64,000 nucleotides of DNA, taken from NCBI GenBank assembly GCA_030038475.1, contig JASHOU010000216.1, forward strand, positions 62,001 through 126,000. Reading direction: 5' to 3'. Of the stretch, positions 25,413-34,503 are shown in pieces (position 1 is the first letter of the stretch; each line of letters starts with the position of its first letter). The notes beneath the pieces are model-generated. The model was not told the DNA's origin, ran no database searches, and was given only the letters and a program-made list of their open reading frames with translations. The translations under genes and the position numbers were made by a program. Origin of the DNA: Terriglobales bacterium. Its GTDB lineage: Bacteria > Acidobacteriota > Terriglobia > Terriglobales > Acidobacteriaceae.

Positions 25413-26438
25413 ATGGTGGGGCGGAATCGCCGCTACGTTTTGCGAAGCTTGCACCTGTTTGTGGTTGGTTTATGCAGTTTCCAACTTTTCGCCCAAACGC
25501 CCGTCGCGCCGCAGCCGGCGAACGCAACCAATCCGGCTCAATCGTCTTCGGCCCAGTCGTCTCTGACGCAACCACCTTCATCCCCATCCCAGCATCTGCT
25601 CGCCAATTCCAACGTCAAGCTGGGTGTCGGCGATCTGATTGAGATCGGCGTTTTTGGAGTGCCGGATCTCGCCACCAAGACGCGCATCGGCGGTTCGGGA
25701 GACGTCTACCTTCCTTTGATCGATTATGTTCACGTTGCCGACCTGACTACCGATGAAGCCCAAGCCGTAATTGAAAAGCGGCTGGTGGATGGAGGTTTTG
25801 TGCGCGACCCGCACGTTTCCATTTTTGTCGATGAGTCAGCCTCGCAGGCGATCACGTTGGTGGGTGAGGTGAATCGCCCGGGGCCTTATCCTGCCATCGG
25901 CGAGCGTCGGCTATTCGATTTGATCTCGGCTGCCGGAGGACTCACCGACAAAGCGGGACGCAACGTGACCATCGAACGTCGCGGAGATCCGGGGCAGGGA
26001 GATCACGATCAGAAGATCGATCTCCAGTTGTCGTCGAATCTGGCCGACGACACAAAAAACAATGTCGATGTTTATCCCGGAGACACGATTATTGTTTCGC
26101 GCGCCGGCATCGTTTACGTGGTGGGAGACGTAAATCATCCAAGCGGCTTCATGATTGAGGACAATGGCATCAGCGTGCTGAAAGCCCTGGCTCTGGCCGG
26201 TGGCAGCACGCGCACATCAGCCTTGAGCAAGACCAAGATTTTGCGGCAGACGGCGAGCGGAACTCAGGAAATCCCTATCAACCTCAAGAAGGTTCTTTAT
26301 GCCAAAGCGCCGGATGTACCGATGGTAAAGGGCGACATTTTGTTCATTCCCGGAAGTTCCGCTAAAGCGGCGGCATATCGCACGGCGGATGCGGCTGTCT
26401 CAATGTCAACCGCCCTGGCCGTCGTCGCGGTTCATTAG
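25413..26438 (+). CDS. Wza-like polysaccharide export protein with SLBB domains
   Basis: 341 residues. Signal peptide SLHLFVVGLCSFQLFAQ, a Pro/Ser/Gln-rich spacer, then the Poly_export domain (LGVGDLIEIGVFGVPDLATKT ... YLPLIDYVHVADLT) and two SLBB repeats (ITLVGEVNRPGPYPA; VYVVGDVNHPSGFMIEDNG). It should form the periplasmic/outer-membrane exit of the capsule or exopolysaccharide. No lipobox cysteine with the right neighbours is seen, unlike E. coli Wza. ATG at 25413 is chosen because AGGAG lies seven bases upstream; the frame is open to 25317. It is one of only two + strand genes in the locus and converges with the WcaI-like gene, overlapping it by four bases. No Wzc-type co-polymerase is in the window. 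Confidence 0.85.
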   Translation: MVGRNRRYVLRSLHLFVVGLCSFQLFAQTPVAPQPANATNPAQSSSAQSSLTQPPSSPSQHLLANSNVKLGVGDLIEIGVFGVPDLATKTRIGGSGDVYLPLIDYVHVADLTTDEAQAVIEKRLVDGGFVRDPHVSIFVDESASQAITLVGEVNRPGPYPAIGERRLFDLISAAGGLTDKAGRNVTIERRGDPGQGDHDQKIDLQLSSNLADDTKNNVDVYPGDTIIVSRAGIVYVVGDVNHPSGFMIEDNGISVLKALALAGGSTRTSALSKTKILRQTASGTQEIPINLKKVLYAKAPDVPMVKGDILFIPGSSAKAAAYRTADAAVSMSTALAVVAVH

Positions 26439-27709
26439 TTTGGCGCATCGCAGTGTGGCGCGATGAGCTGTTCGAGCAACTGAATATAGCGCTCCGCCGA
26501 TCGTTCGCGGGAATAGCTGTTTAGGATGCACTTTCGGCCATTAACCCCCATCTGCCGCCGGTCATCGGCTCTCGATTTCAGGTCCACAATCGCATTCACC
26601 AGGGCTTGACTGTTCTCGGGCTCGATAAAAACACCCGCGCCGGCTCCCTCGACAATCTGCCGCGCCAGCCCGTCGACTGCAATGATGACCGCCCGCTCGC
26701 ACGCCATGTATTCGAGTAGTTTGGTCGGAATCACAGTCTTGAAGAGTTCAGTCTTTTTCAGCATGACGAGGCAGAGGTCCGACGCGGAGATGTAAAGGGA
26801 TATGCGCTCCCGCGGTTGCTGCCCCAGAAATTGAACATTCTTGACTCCGCGCGATGAAGCAAGATTGACAAGCTGTTCTTTCTCGGCGCCTTCGCCAATC
26901 AATAAAAAACTCGCACTCGGCAAAGCAGTCTGCAATTGTTCTGCGGCGGCAATCAGCGTTTCCAATCCGTGAGCATTGCCCATGGTGCCGATGTAGCAGA
27001 TCAGAAAACGATCTTCGCCCTGCAACCCAGGGAGCTGCAATTGTCGCCGCACTTCGTCTGCCGCGGGATTCGGACGGAACAGATCCGTTTCCACTCCATT
27101 CTCGACGATGAAAATTTTGTTCGGGGGAACGTTCCAGTGGCGGATCAAGTGGTCGTTGAAAGCTGGTGAGACGACAACAATGCGATCGGCACGACGGTAA
27201 AGAAATCTAGCGATGGCGCTGAGCGTGCGATGAAGCGGACTCCCTTCGCGTGCGGCTCCCACGGCGGCCAGCGACTCCGGCCAAAGATCACGCACTTCGA
27301 AGACAAATGGCGCACGCTTCCAGAACGCGATCCACCATCCGGCGAGCGCGCAGAGCAGTTGCGGTGACGTGGCGATCACCACATCCGGAGTGCGTACCGC
27401 CGTCCCGGTAATCGACGCAGAGACGCAGAATGATGCGTAGTTGCGAATTCGCTCGTGAGCTTTTATGTTTGGCAGCGGCCACAGCCACGTGCGCTCGACG
27501 CGGACGCCATCGATATTTTCTGTGTATCGCAATTGGCGCAGCCGCGGCCGCCAATCCTCCGGCACGACTCCGGTCGGATGATTAGGAAAACCTGTCAGCA
27601 CGGTCGTCTCGTGGCCCATCCGCGCCCAATGCCGCGACAGCTCAGCCGCGCGCGCCGCCGGCGCTCCCATTTCTGGCGGAAAGTATTGCGAGACGTAGAG
27701 AATTTTCAC
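26435..27709 (-). CDS. WcaI-like family 4 glycosyltransferase
   Basis: 424 residues, GT-B fold. The N-terminus MKILYVSQYFPPEMGAPAAR followed by LSRHWARMGHETTVLTGFPNHPTG is the WcaI (colanic acid) signature, and the C-terminal half has EYMACERAVIIAVDGLARQIVE...GVFIEPENS, the nucleotide-sugar E-x7-E region. It transfers a sugar from a nucleotide donor to a lipid-linked intermediate at the inner face of the membrane. It follows the bi-domain oxidoreductase by 77 bases. Confidence 0.85.
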   Translation of the reverse strand: MKILYVSQYFPPEMGAPAARAAELSRHWARMGHETTVLTGFPNHPTGVVPEDWRPRLRQLRYTENIDGVRVERTWLWPLPNIKAHERIRNYASFCVSASITGTAVRTPDVVIATSPQLLCALAGWWIAFWKRAPFVFEVRDLWPESLAAVGAAREGSPLHRTLSAIARFLYRRADRIVVVSPAFNDHLIRHWNVPPNKIFIVENGVETDLFRPNPAADEVRRQLQLPGLQGEDRFLICYIGTMGNAHGLETLIAAAEQLQTALPSASFLLIGEGAEKEQLVNLASSRGVKNVQFLGQQPRERISLYISASDLCLVMLKKTELFKTVIPTKLLEYMACERAVIIAVDGLARQIVEGAGAGVFIEPENSQALVNAIVDLKSRADDRRQMGVNGRKCILNSYSRERSAERYIQLLEQLIAPHCDAPN

Positions 27710-27786
27710 GGCTGCTTTTCACGGACCAAGACGAGAAACTTTGACAGTCACGGTTAAGAAGCAATTCTGTTGCTCGAAAAACTGCT

Positions 27787-29970
27787 CTAAAATCCCCCGA
27801 CGGAAACAGGCTGGCCTGACGAACGCGACTCCTCTAACGCAAATGTAGCGAGCATCGTGGTCACAATTTCCGTGAGGGGCAGCGGCGAGTCGCCGCCGGT
27901 GCGAACGGTCGCGGCAAATGTTTTCCATTCGCCGCGATGGCCTTTATCCTGGCGCAAAGACCGAAACACCCGCTTCCGCCCGCGGATCACGGTCTCCAGC
28001 CGGCGAAAATCTTCGAGCACCGCGACCGCCCCGCCGCCAAACACTTCGATCCGTTCTTTCGAATAAGCCCTGTCGCCGTTCGCCAGATAGCTGATCGTGC
28101 CCTGCGAACCATCGGCAAAATGAAGCGAGCAGATGACGTTATCGTTGCTGTATTGGCCCGGATTGGCTACGCTGCGCGCTTGCACCTCGACCGGCCGATC
28201 GCCCACCAGAAAACTCAGGAAGTCGACGAAATGGCAGACTTCTCCGATAACCCGTCCCCCGCCTTGCTCTTGATCGTTGAGCCAGTGATCGCCGGGAATG
28301 AAGCCCGCGTTCACGCGGTAATGTAGCGCCAAAGGCTCGCGAATTCCGTGCAGAAAACTTTTCATCCGCAGCGCGAGAGGAGCAAACCGCCGGTTGAAAC
28401 CAACCATCAGAACTGGCTTTGCAATCGATGCCGCGTCTTCATAAATGTTCACAATGTTCCGTAATTCATTTTCGTTCAGGCACAACGGTTTTTCGCAGAA
28501 GACGTGCTTGCCCGCCGCGACCGCCGCGGCCACCTGCCTGGCATGCAAGTGATGGCGCGTAGCGATCACAATTGTGTTGATCGCCGGATCGGCGATCAAC
28601 CGCTCTTCATCGGTGGAACTGTAGTGAAAGCCGAATTTCTTTGCGGCGTGGTGGGCATGAGAACCATTAGCCGCGCACACTCCAACCAAAGTCGAAGCGC
28701 CTGACCGTTGGATTGCCGGCAATAGCGTGCTGGTCGCGAAATTCCCCGCGCCCAGCAGGCCGATAGCAATGGCATCCGCGGCAACGATCGGCCGCCCGCT
28801 TCGGCCGATTTCTATGGTCGAGCAACGGGCTTCGTCGGCATCTTCCGGATAAGTAATCAGCACGCCGACGAATCGTTCTTCGGATTCGCCGGCGATAAGG
28901 TCATATGCCAACCGCGCCTCATGGATCGAAAATCTGTGCGTGATCAGAGGGTCGACATCTACCTTGCCCTCGGCCAGCAGACTCAGAAAAGCCTCCATGT
29001 TCCGCGTCTCCGTCCAGCGCACATAGCCAATCGGATAATCGACGCCTTTCTGTTCGTAGGCTGCGTCGTAACGCCCAGGCCCGTAAGAGCGCGAAACACG
29101 AAAGTCGAGCTCCTTCTCGTAAAACATTCTGCGGTCGAGGGCCATGCCTACGGTGCCGACCGCGACGACGATGGCGCGATCGCGCGCCGCTTCGGCAGCC
29201 AGATTGACAGGTTCGCTATCGGCAGTCTGCGCCGCAATCAGGATTGCATCCACTCCGCGCCCACCGGAGTGATTCATGCAAGCGTCGAGGAAAGCAGTCG
29301 AATCGCCGGCGGCGGCATCCGCTCCCATGCGCAACGCAAGCTCGACGCGCTCGCGGTCGATGTCCATGCCAATAACACGACAACCCGCAGCTTTCAGAAT
29401 CTGCACCGTCAGTTGTCCGAGAAGGCCGAGTCCAATCACGCCGACAATATCGCCCAGCTTCGCGTCGGCCGTGCGCACGCCATGCAATGCGACCGCGCCA
29501 ACTGTGGTTGCAGCGGCATGTTCGAAACTGATTTGCGAGTCTGGAGGAATCTTTGCCAGCAGCAATCGCGGGATGCACGCGAATTCCGCGTGCACGGCGT
29601 GGCCGGCTCCTGCGCAGGCTACGCGGTCGCCGGGGCAAATGTCAGTGACACCTTCGCCCACGGCAATCACAGTTCCAGCGCTGCTGTAACCCGGAGTGCT
29701 CGGCTGATCCATGCGGCTGCGCACCGCGGAGATCGTCGACACCACCCCGTCGCGCCGAACCTTATTCCACACTTCACGCACCAGGTCGGGGCGCATCTTT
29801 GCTTTCTGCAGCAGATTCTTGCGGGCAAATTCCGATGACGCACGCTCCGTACCTACAGAAACCAGCGAGGCAGCCGTGCGAATCAGCACGCAACCTGCGA
29901 GCAATTTCGGCGCCGGAACTTCGACGACTTCAATCTCGCCGCCATTCACCTGTTGAAGAACTTGTCTCAT
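27787..29970 (-). CDS. Bi-domain oxidoreductase: zinc-type alcohol dehydrogenase plus Gfo/Idh/MocA domain
   Basis: 727 residues. Residues 1-360 are a medium-chain dehydrogenase (GVIGLGLLGQLTVQILKAAGCRVIGMD nucleotide loop; GYSSAGTVIAVGEGV; structural zinc cysteines not obvious). Residues 385-727 are a Gfo/Idh/MocA oxidoreductase (IGLLGAGNFATSTLLPAIQ, EKPLCLNENE, NRRFAPLALRMK). Such fusions occur beside heparinase II/III and asparagine-synthase genes in exopolysaccharide clusters and probably oxidise or epimerise a nucleotide sugar or sugar acid. ATG at 29970 fits the family N-terminus MRQVLQ...VEVPAP better than the upstream one at 30021. Confidence 0.85.
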   Translation of the reverse strand: MRQVLQQVNGGEIEVVEVPAPKLLAGCVLIRTAASLVSVGTERASSEFARKNLLQKAKMRPDLVREVWNKVRRDGVVSTISAVRSRMDQPSTPGYSSAGTVIAVGEGVTDICPGDRVACAGAGHAVHAEFACIPRLLLAKIPPDSQISFEHAAATTVGAVALHGVRTADAKLGDIVGVIGLGLLGQLTVQILKAAGCRVIGMDIDRERVELALRMGADAAAGDSTAFLDACMNHSGGRGVDAILIAAQTADSEPVNLAAEAARDRAIVVAVGTVGMALDRRMFYEKELDFRVSRSYGPGRYDAAYEQKGVDYPIGYVRWTETRNMEAFLSLLAEGKVDVDPLITHRFSIHEARLAYDLIAGESEERFVGVLITYPEDADEARCSTIEIGRSGRPIVAADAIAIGLLGAGNFATSTLLPAIQRSGASTLVGVCAANGSHAHHAAKKFGFHYSSTDEERLIADPAINTIVIATRHHLHARQVAAAVAAGKHVFCEKPLCLNENELRNIVNIYEDAASIAKPVLMVGFNRRFAPLALRMKSFLHGIREPLALHYRVNAGFIPGDHWLNDQEQGGGRVIGEVCHFVDFLSFLVGDRPVEVQARSVANPGQYSNDNVICSLHFADGSQGTISYLANGDRAYSKERIEVFGGGAVAVLEDFRRLETVIRGRKRVFRSLRQDKGHRGEWKTFAATVRTGGDSPLPLTEIVTTMLATFALEESRSSGQPVSVGGF

Positions 29971-30064
29971 ATCGTTCTGCCAGAATAACGCGCAGCCGCT
30001 GCGAATATAAAGTATCCTCAATTGTTCGACGGTTAAGCATCGGGTCTCGAAGGTTGCCCCGGTT

Positions 30065-30120
30065 CGAGACTCACGTACCGAGACTCACTTGCCGAGGCTT
30101 ACTTGCTGAGACTGACTTGA
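30065..30120. repeat. 14-bp tandem repeat, four copies, at the 3' end of the heparinase II/III gene
   Basis: Units at 30065, 30079, 30093 and 30107 (CGAGACTCACGTAC, CGAGACTCACTTGC, CGAGGCTTACTTGC, TGAGACTGACTTGA). The array covers the last six to seven codons and the stop of the heparinase gene and runs on into the gap. Confidence 0.75.
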
Positions 30121-32324
30121 AAGATTGGCGACGCATCGCGTGATAAAACCAATTGGCCTTCGCTCTCGCGAACCGTGAGCTGTTCATCGGCGAGTATCAC
30201 CGTGACCATTCGCACCGGCACCGGCGCGTGCACACGGTAGAGAATCGAAATTGCCGGACAAAGTTCGCCATAAGTCGGCGATTCCCAACCCAGCAGTTCC
30301 TCGCCCGAGCGAGCGCTTTCGCCGGCCAGATTTTTCCTGCCGCGAATTACGGCTGCCCTTCCCGGCGAACTCGAGAAGATGTTCCAGCGAATGCGTGCTT
30401 TTTCGGCCGAGAGGGCTGCGCAGAAGGGCGAATTCTCGATCACCGTAAACGGCAGATCCGGCAGCAGCCAGTGCAAACGCAATTCGTGTTCACCGTTGCC
30501 TTCGAGATCATCGACACGCAGGTCATCGACAACGACCCATGCGTCTTCGCTCACGCAGTGAACGCTCCGCCGATGATTGACTCCGAGCCGGCGATATCCG
30601 TTGTGCTCGCCCTCAAAAGAATCGGGATAACCGGCGCCCTTTGCGGAAAAAGATCTGCCCGATGCTTGAGCCCAATCGAGCCACAGAAAGCGTCCGGCGC
30701 GGCGCATCTGATCGCGGCCATCGACCATGACCGTGTTGTGAACAGCGGTGCCGGTGAGTCCGTTGTTCCAGGGAACCGGACCGTTGTAAAGATACGTGCC
30801 GGCATCGCGTGCGACATTAAGGCCGTGCCACCACAGATCCACATGCATTTGATCGGCTTGAAACGGACGCCGCGTATAACGGCCCGCCCTTATCAGCGCC
30901 CAGGATCTTTTCGCGCCGATGCGGTGATAACCAGTGGAATTGTTTTCAGACTCGCGAACCGATCCACAAGAGAATGATTCGCAAGAAACGGATTCGCGTT
31001 CCGCATTTGCCGTCTGACGGCAAAACCCCGGCGCAGCGCCAAACTCCGAAGCGCTAATCCCTGAACTGTCAAACCAAATTCCGGCCTCGTCCCACGGCCC
31101 ATCCGCGAGCGCCGTCGGGCGATTGAGAACGCACCCTCCCAGGCGCAACAGCGGACGATAGTCATCATAATCGCAGGCGGACAACGGAAATAGATAGCTC
31201 CCGTCGTTCGACCCATGATTGGGCGCATGTCCCGAGTCGGAGTCTATAAATCTGGCGAGGAACTCAAAGGCCGCGACTGTGCGCGCGCGAATCTCACGGT
31301 CAAGTTCGACTCCGTACAATTCGGCTAGGCGAAGCGTCCAAAGAAGCAGATCCACAACCATCCTCTGATAGTTGAACGAATCCTGCAGATAAGCGCCCTC
31401 GGGGGTAATCTGATCGAGAACGGCTTCGCGCAAAAACCGCGCACCCCATCCCTGGAACAGAGCTGCATCGTTGAGTTCAGGATACAGCGTTCCAGCGGTA
31501 AACAAGCCGACAGCCTCGCTGAACAGATGATTGCTGCGTTGCGATCGAGCGTAGCTTACGGTTTGCAGCGTGCGCCAGGCGTGAGCCGCAATCATGGAGA
31601 GCAGTAGTGCCGCCCGTTCCGGCGTCGTGGCCGGTGAATCAAGAAACGCATACAGCGCGAAAGACCAAGCCAGAATCCGCAAAGAAGATTCCTGTCCGCA
31701 GATCCATAGTGGACCGGACATGGGCGGGCTTTGTGCAGCCCAGTCCTCAATTGCAGTCCAGAACGCTTTCGCGAATCGCTCGTCGCCGCTGATTGCGTAT
31801 GCACGAGCCAAGGGATAGACGAACAGGAAACGCGACGGTTCGAGAATGAACTTGAAGTCGCCGTAGTCGTCAGAAGCAAAGCGCATTTTTGTCCACGGGC
31901 GATTGGGCGAGATACGCTGGCCGGTGGCCGGGTTCTCGAACCATTTGGGAGGAAAACTACAGGCGAACGACAATCGCCCAAAGAAAGGCAGGTTGCCCTC
32001 AAGGATTCGGTTCGCTTCGGCAAGAAGAGATTCTTCGCCGCGAGCGCCAAGAATTTGCTTGAGCCCAACGGCCAAGCGGCGAGACTCTCCGAAGAAGAAA
32101 GGCCGACTGCCCTGCCGGCGAACGCTTAGAAAATCTGCGGGCGAAATCCCAGAAGCGATGTGTTTCAGGTCCCAGCGGTCCCAGCCGCTGGCCGATGCCA
32201 TGCGGCGCGACATGAGTCCGCTGCTGCGTTGCAGTTCGTAGTCAAGGCGCAGGTACCCGGCGCGCGCGCCAAATGTTCGAGCGATCTGAAGCGCGGTGGC
32301 CAAGTTAACGGTAAAGTTAACCAT
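30099..32324 (-). CDS. Heparinase II/III family protein
   Basis: 741 residues. An N-terminal alpha/alpha toroid (residues about 60-390: RPWTKMRFASDDYGDFKFILEPSRF, RSNHLFSEAVGLFTAG, GAYLQDSFNYQRMVVDLLLW with likely catalytic N/H/Y residues) and a C-terminal beta-sandwich (MHVDLWWHGLNVARDAGTYL, TAVHNTVMVDGRDQMRRAG). Family members are uronate-containing polysaccharide lyases; those inside biosynthesis clusters may trim or remodel the polymer. No signal peptide is evident, so a cytoplasmic role is possible. ATG 32324 preceded by GTGGGGG is chosen over 32369; it overlaps the formyltransferase gene by eight bases. Its last codons are part of the 14-bp repeat. Confidence 0.85.
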   Translation of the reverse strand: MVNFTVNLATALQIARTFGARAGYLRLDYELQRSSGLMSRRMASASGWDRWDLKHIASGISPADFLSVRRQGSRPFFFGESRRLAVGLKQILGARGEESLLAEANRILEGNLPFFGRLSFACSFPPKWFENPATGQRISPNRPWTKMRFASDDYGDFKFILEPSRFLFVYPLARAYAISGDERFAKAFWTAIEDWAAQSPPMSGPLWICGQESSLRILAWSFALYAFLDSPATTPERAALLLSMIAAHAWRTLQTVSYARSQRSNHLFSEAVGLFTAGTLYPELNDAALFQGWGARFLREAVLDQITPEGAYLQDSFNYQRMVVDLLLWTLRLAELYGVELDREIRARTVAAFEFLARFIDSDSGHAPNHGSNDGSYLFPLSACDYDDYRPLLRLGGCVLNRPTALADGPWDEAGIWFDSSGISASEFGAAPGFCRQTANAERESVSCESFSCGSVRESENNSTGYHRIGAKRSWALIRAGRYTRRPFQADQMHVDLWWHGLNVARDAGTYLYNGPVPWNNGLTGTAVHNTVMVDGRDQMRRAGRFLWLDWAQASGRSFSAKGAGYPDSFEGEHNGYRRLGVNHRRSVHCVSEDAWVVVDDLRVDDLEGNGEHELRLHWLLPDLPFTVIENSPFCAALSAEKARIRWNIFSSSPGRAAVIRGRKNLAGESARSGEELLGWESPTYGELCPAISILYRVHAPVPVRMVTVILADEQLTVRESEGQLVLSRDASPIFQVSLSK

Positions 32325-33177
32325 TGCCCCCACCGTAACCGCCAAGGCTGACTGATTCGGCGCAGGCACCAGCCAGACTCAAGCGCCGCTGCTCCAGTCG
32401 GCGCGAAGCGGCAACCTTCAAGCGCTCGTGCATCACAAAAAATTGATTGTCTTTCTCGCGATCATTCTGCGCGACGGGCGATATCGTGCCACGCTCGAGC
32501 CCGCAGACTGCTTCGGCAATTAACTCGACACCCTCGGCGATCATTCTATTTCGCAGATCTTCCAGCGATTCGTAATCGCTGGCTCCCGCAAATTCGCGCC
32601 GCAACAGGATCGGGCCAGTATCAATCCCGCTGTCTATGAAATGAATCGTGACGCCCAGGGGAACTCCACAAAGCAACGACCACTCCGGGCTGCTCATGCC
32701 GCGGATTTCGGGCAGCAGAGCAAGATGCGCATTGAGAACTCCGAGGCGAGGAACTTCGAGCAGCTTCCTCCGAAGTATGTTTCCGCCGGTAAAGATGGCT
32801 AAATCGGGCGACCACTGCTTCATTTGGGCGATGGCACGCCTCGAATTCTGATTGGCACATGTCACGACGGGAAATTTGTATGCGGCGCCCACCTCACGCA
32901 AATTGCGAAATGCTCCTCGCTCGTGGCGCAATGCCGCTTTCAGATGGGGATTACGAATCGCCTTGCAAGCGGATGTTTTCGCCGGTCGCAACTTGGCAAC
33001 GGCGTAACCGACGGAATCGCGCAGCCCCCATTGCCCAAGTTTGCGCAACAGCGTGCCCGAATCCCAGGATCGCAGCGTCAGCGCGCCCACGGGAATGTAC
33101 CCGAGTTGCGCCAGCCGCGAAGCGACAGCGCAGCCCGTTTCACTGTACGCGCTCGAGCACAGCATCGCTATGTGCAT
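32317..33177 (-). CDS. Formyltransferase-family protein
   Basis: 286 residues with the core of methionyl-tRNA/GART formyltransferases: NAHLALLPEIRGMSSPEWSLLCG and the catalytic Asp region VTIHFIDSGIDTGPIL. The usual N-H-D triad is represented by N (NAHLALLP), H (of the same motif) and D (GIDTG). It lacks the C-terminal tRNA-binding domain, so a sugar N-formyltransferase (as for Qui4N or Fuc4N) is likely; the donor would be N10-formyl-THF. The gene overlaps both neighbours by 8-10 bases, placing it firmly within the polysaccharide operon. WecE further along makes a 4-amino sugar that could be a substrate (inference). Confidence 0.75.
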   Translation of the reverse strand: MHIAMLCSSAYSETGCAVASRLAQLGYIPVGALTLRSWDSGTLLRKLGQWGLRDSVGYAVAKLRPAKTSACKAIRNPHLKAALRHERGAFRNLREVGAAYKFPVVTCANQNSRRAIAQMKQWSPDLAIFTGGNILRRKLLEVPRLGVLNAHLALLPEIRGMSSPEWSLLCGVPLGVTIHFIDSGIDTGPILLRREFAGASDYESLEDLRNRMIAEGVELIAEAVCGLERGTISPVAQNDREKDNQFFVMHERLKVAASRRLEQRRLSLAGACAESVSLGGYGGGNG

Positions 33178-34487
33178 TGGGCTGCCTCAATCTTGTTCGA
33201 GGTCTTCTCGTCGAAACTCTCCTCGAATTCCCGCGTGAGACGCTGCTCCAGCATGAGCGCGTCGGCCAGAAACTTACATCCCCAGCTGATGAAGCGCATC
33301 GGCTGGTAGGGTCCCCAAATCGGAAATGATCCAGCTACGCCGCCAGCAATCCCACGACCGCCCTTCAACGCAATCGATTGCTTCAGCATTTCGTTCATCT
33401 TGAGAGCCGCATTCAGATAGCGCAAATCGCGCGTCACTTCGAACAAACGCAGCCAGACGCACGACATTTGTGCATTGCCGGTGAGACAGCTGAAGCGTCG
33501 TCCGGCCTTGAAGTCCGCTTCGTAGCTTCCGAGCAGGCGCTTATGAATCTCAAACTTCTGCAGCAAAACCCACGCCGACTTCGCGGCTGCCTCGATGGCA
33601 TCGTCGCGCCGTCGCGCGATTCCGCACTCCAGCACTCCCTGAATCGCATAAGCGATGAAGTGCAAGTAAGCAGGATGTTCATGTAAGTTGATGCCGTCAA
33701 TCCAGCCGCTGGGCTTGAAGTGCGCGATCTCCCAAACGATATTTTTGTCGGCGGCCACAGCGTGGCGCGAACTATTGGAAACGGCCGCCAACTGCGCTAA
33801 AGCCCACGCAACCATGCTGTAGTACGTATGAGCGACGCCCTGATAGGCAGCGGGACCGCTCCATGAGCCGTCCGATTGCTGGATTGCAGCCAACCAATCG
33901 CCTGCCGCTACGGCTTGTCGCAAAATCTGCGTCTCTCCAGTTTCCGCGTGGGCGCGAACCAGTCCTTGCAAGATCTGGCCGGTATTAAACACCGAGGGTT
34001 GCGCGATGACGTCGGGTTCGCCGTGGGAGCGATGGAGTCCTGCGGGAAAAGCACCCGATGGCATTTGCAGCGCAAGCAGCCACTGGGTCGCGCGTTCTGC
34101 GATCTGCAACAGGCAGGAGTCCTGCGACAAGCGCGCAACATCGTAGAGCGTGGGAATGATGTACCCGGTGACTTCGGGATAAGACTCCGAATAACCGGTG
34201 AGCAGACTGTAATACGCTGCAATGCCGCCGTCACGACGTTGCGCGGCAAGAATCCAGGCGATTACAGATTGCAGCGCGTCGGACCTAGGGATAGTGGTGG
34301 ACGAGTATGAGTAGAGATGGCGATATTCGAACGTCGTGCGTCGTCGGTCCGAGGCGAGCCTCGAAACCAAAGGGAGAACACGTTGCGGCGCCCGCAGCAG
34401 ACAAGCGGCTTCTTTAAACGCGCGAATGGCTCTCGAGCCCATGAAAGTCGACGTCATGAAACTTCGCCTGGATTCGGAAGTGTTCAT
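33168..34487 (-). CDS. Alpha/alpha-toroid protein, family not recognised
   Basis: 439 residues made of helical hairpins with repeated LAAQRRDGGI, LLALQMPSGAFPAG and LAAIQQSDGSWSGP motifs, which resemble terpene-cyclase/prenyltransferase (QW-like) repeats and six-hairpin glycosidases. A catalytic site cannot be named. Being between a formyltransferase and an asparagine-synthase homologue, it probably acts on the polysaccharide or a precursor (for example as a lyase or epimerase). ATG at 34487, 16 bases after the AsnB stop, is chosen; the frame extends into asnB to 34721 but that part is a shadow. ATGs at 34457 or 34442 are alternatives. Confidence 0.6.
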   Translation of the reverse strand: MNTSESRRSFMTSTFMGSRAIRAFKEAACLLRAPQRVLPLVSRLASDRRRTTFEYRHLYSYSSTTIPRSDALQSVIAWILAAQRRDGGIAAYYSLLTGYSESYPEVTGYIIPTLYDVARLSQDSCLLQIAERATQWLLALQMPSGAFPAGLHRSHGEPDVIAQPSVFNTGQILQGLVRAHAETGETQILRQAVAAGDWLAAIQQSDGSWSGPAAYQGVAHTYYSMVAWALAQLAAVSNSSRHAVAADKNIVWEIAHFKPSGWIDGINLHEHPAYLHFIAYAIQGVLECGIARRRDDAIEAAAKSAWVLLQKFEIHKRLLGSYEADFKAGRRFSCLTGNAQMSCVWLRLFEVTRDLRYLNAALKMNEMLKQSIALKGGRGIAGGVAGSFPIWGPYQPMRFISWGCKFLADALMLEQRLTREFEESFDEKTSNKIEAAQCT

Positions 34488-34503
34488 CGAGTTCCGCGTC
34501 ACC

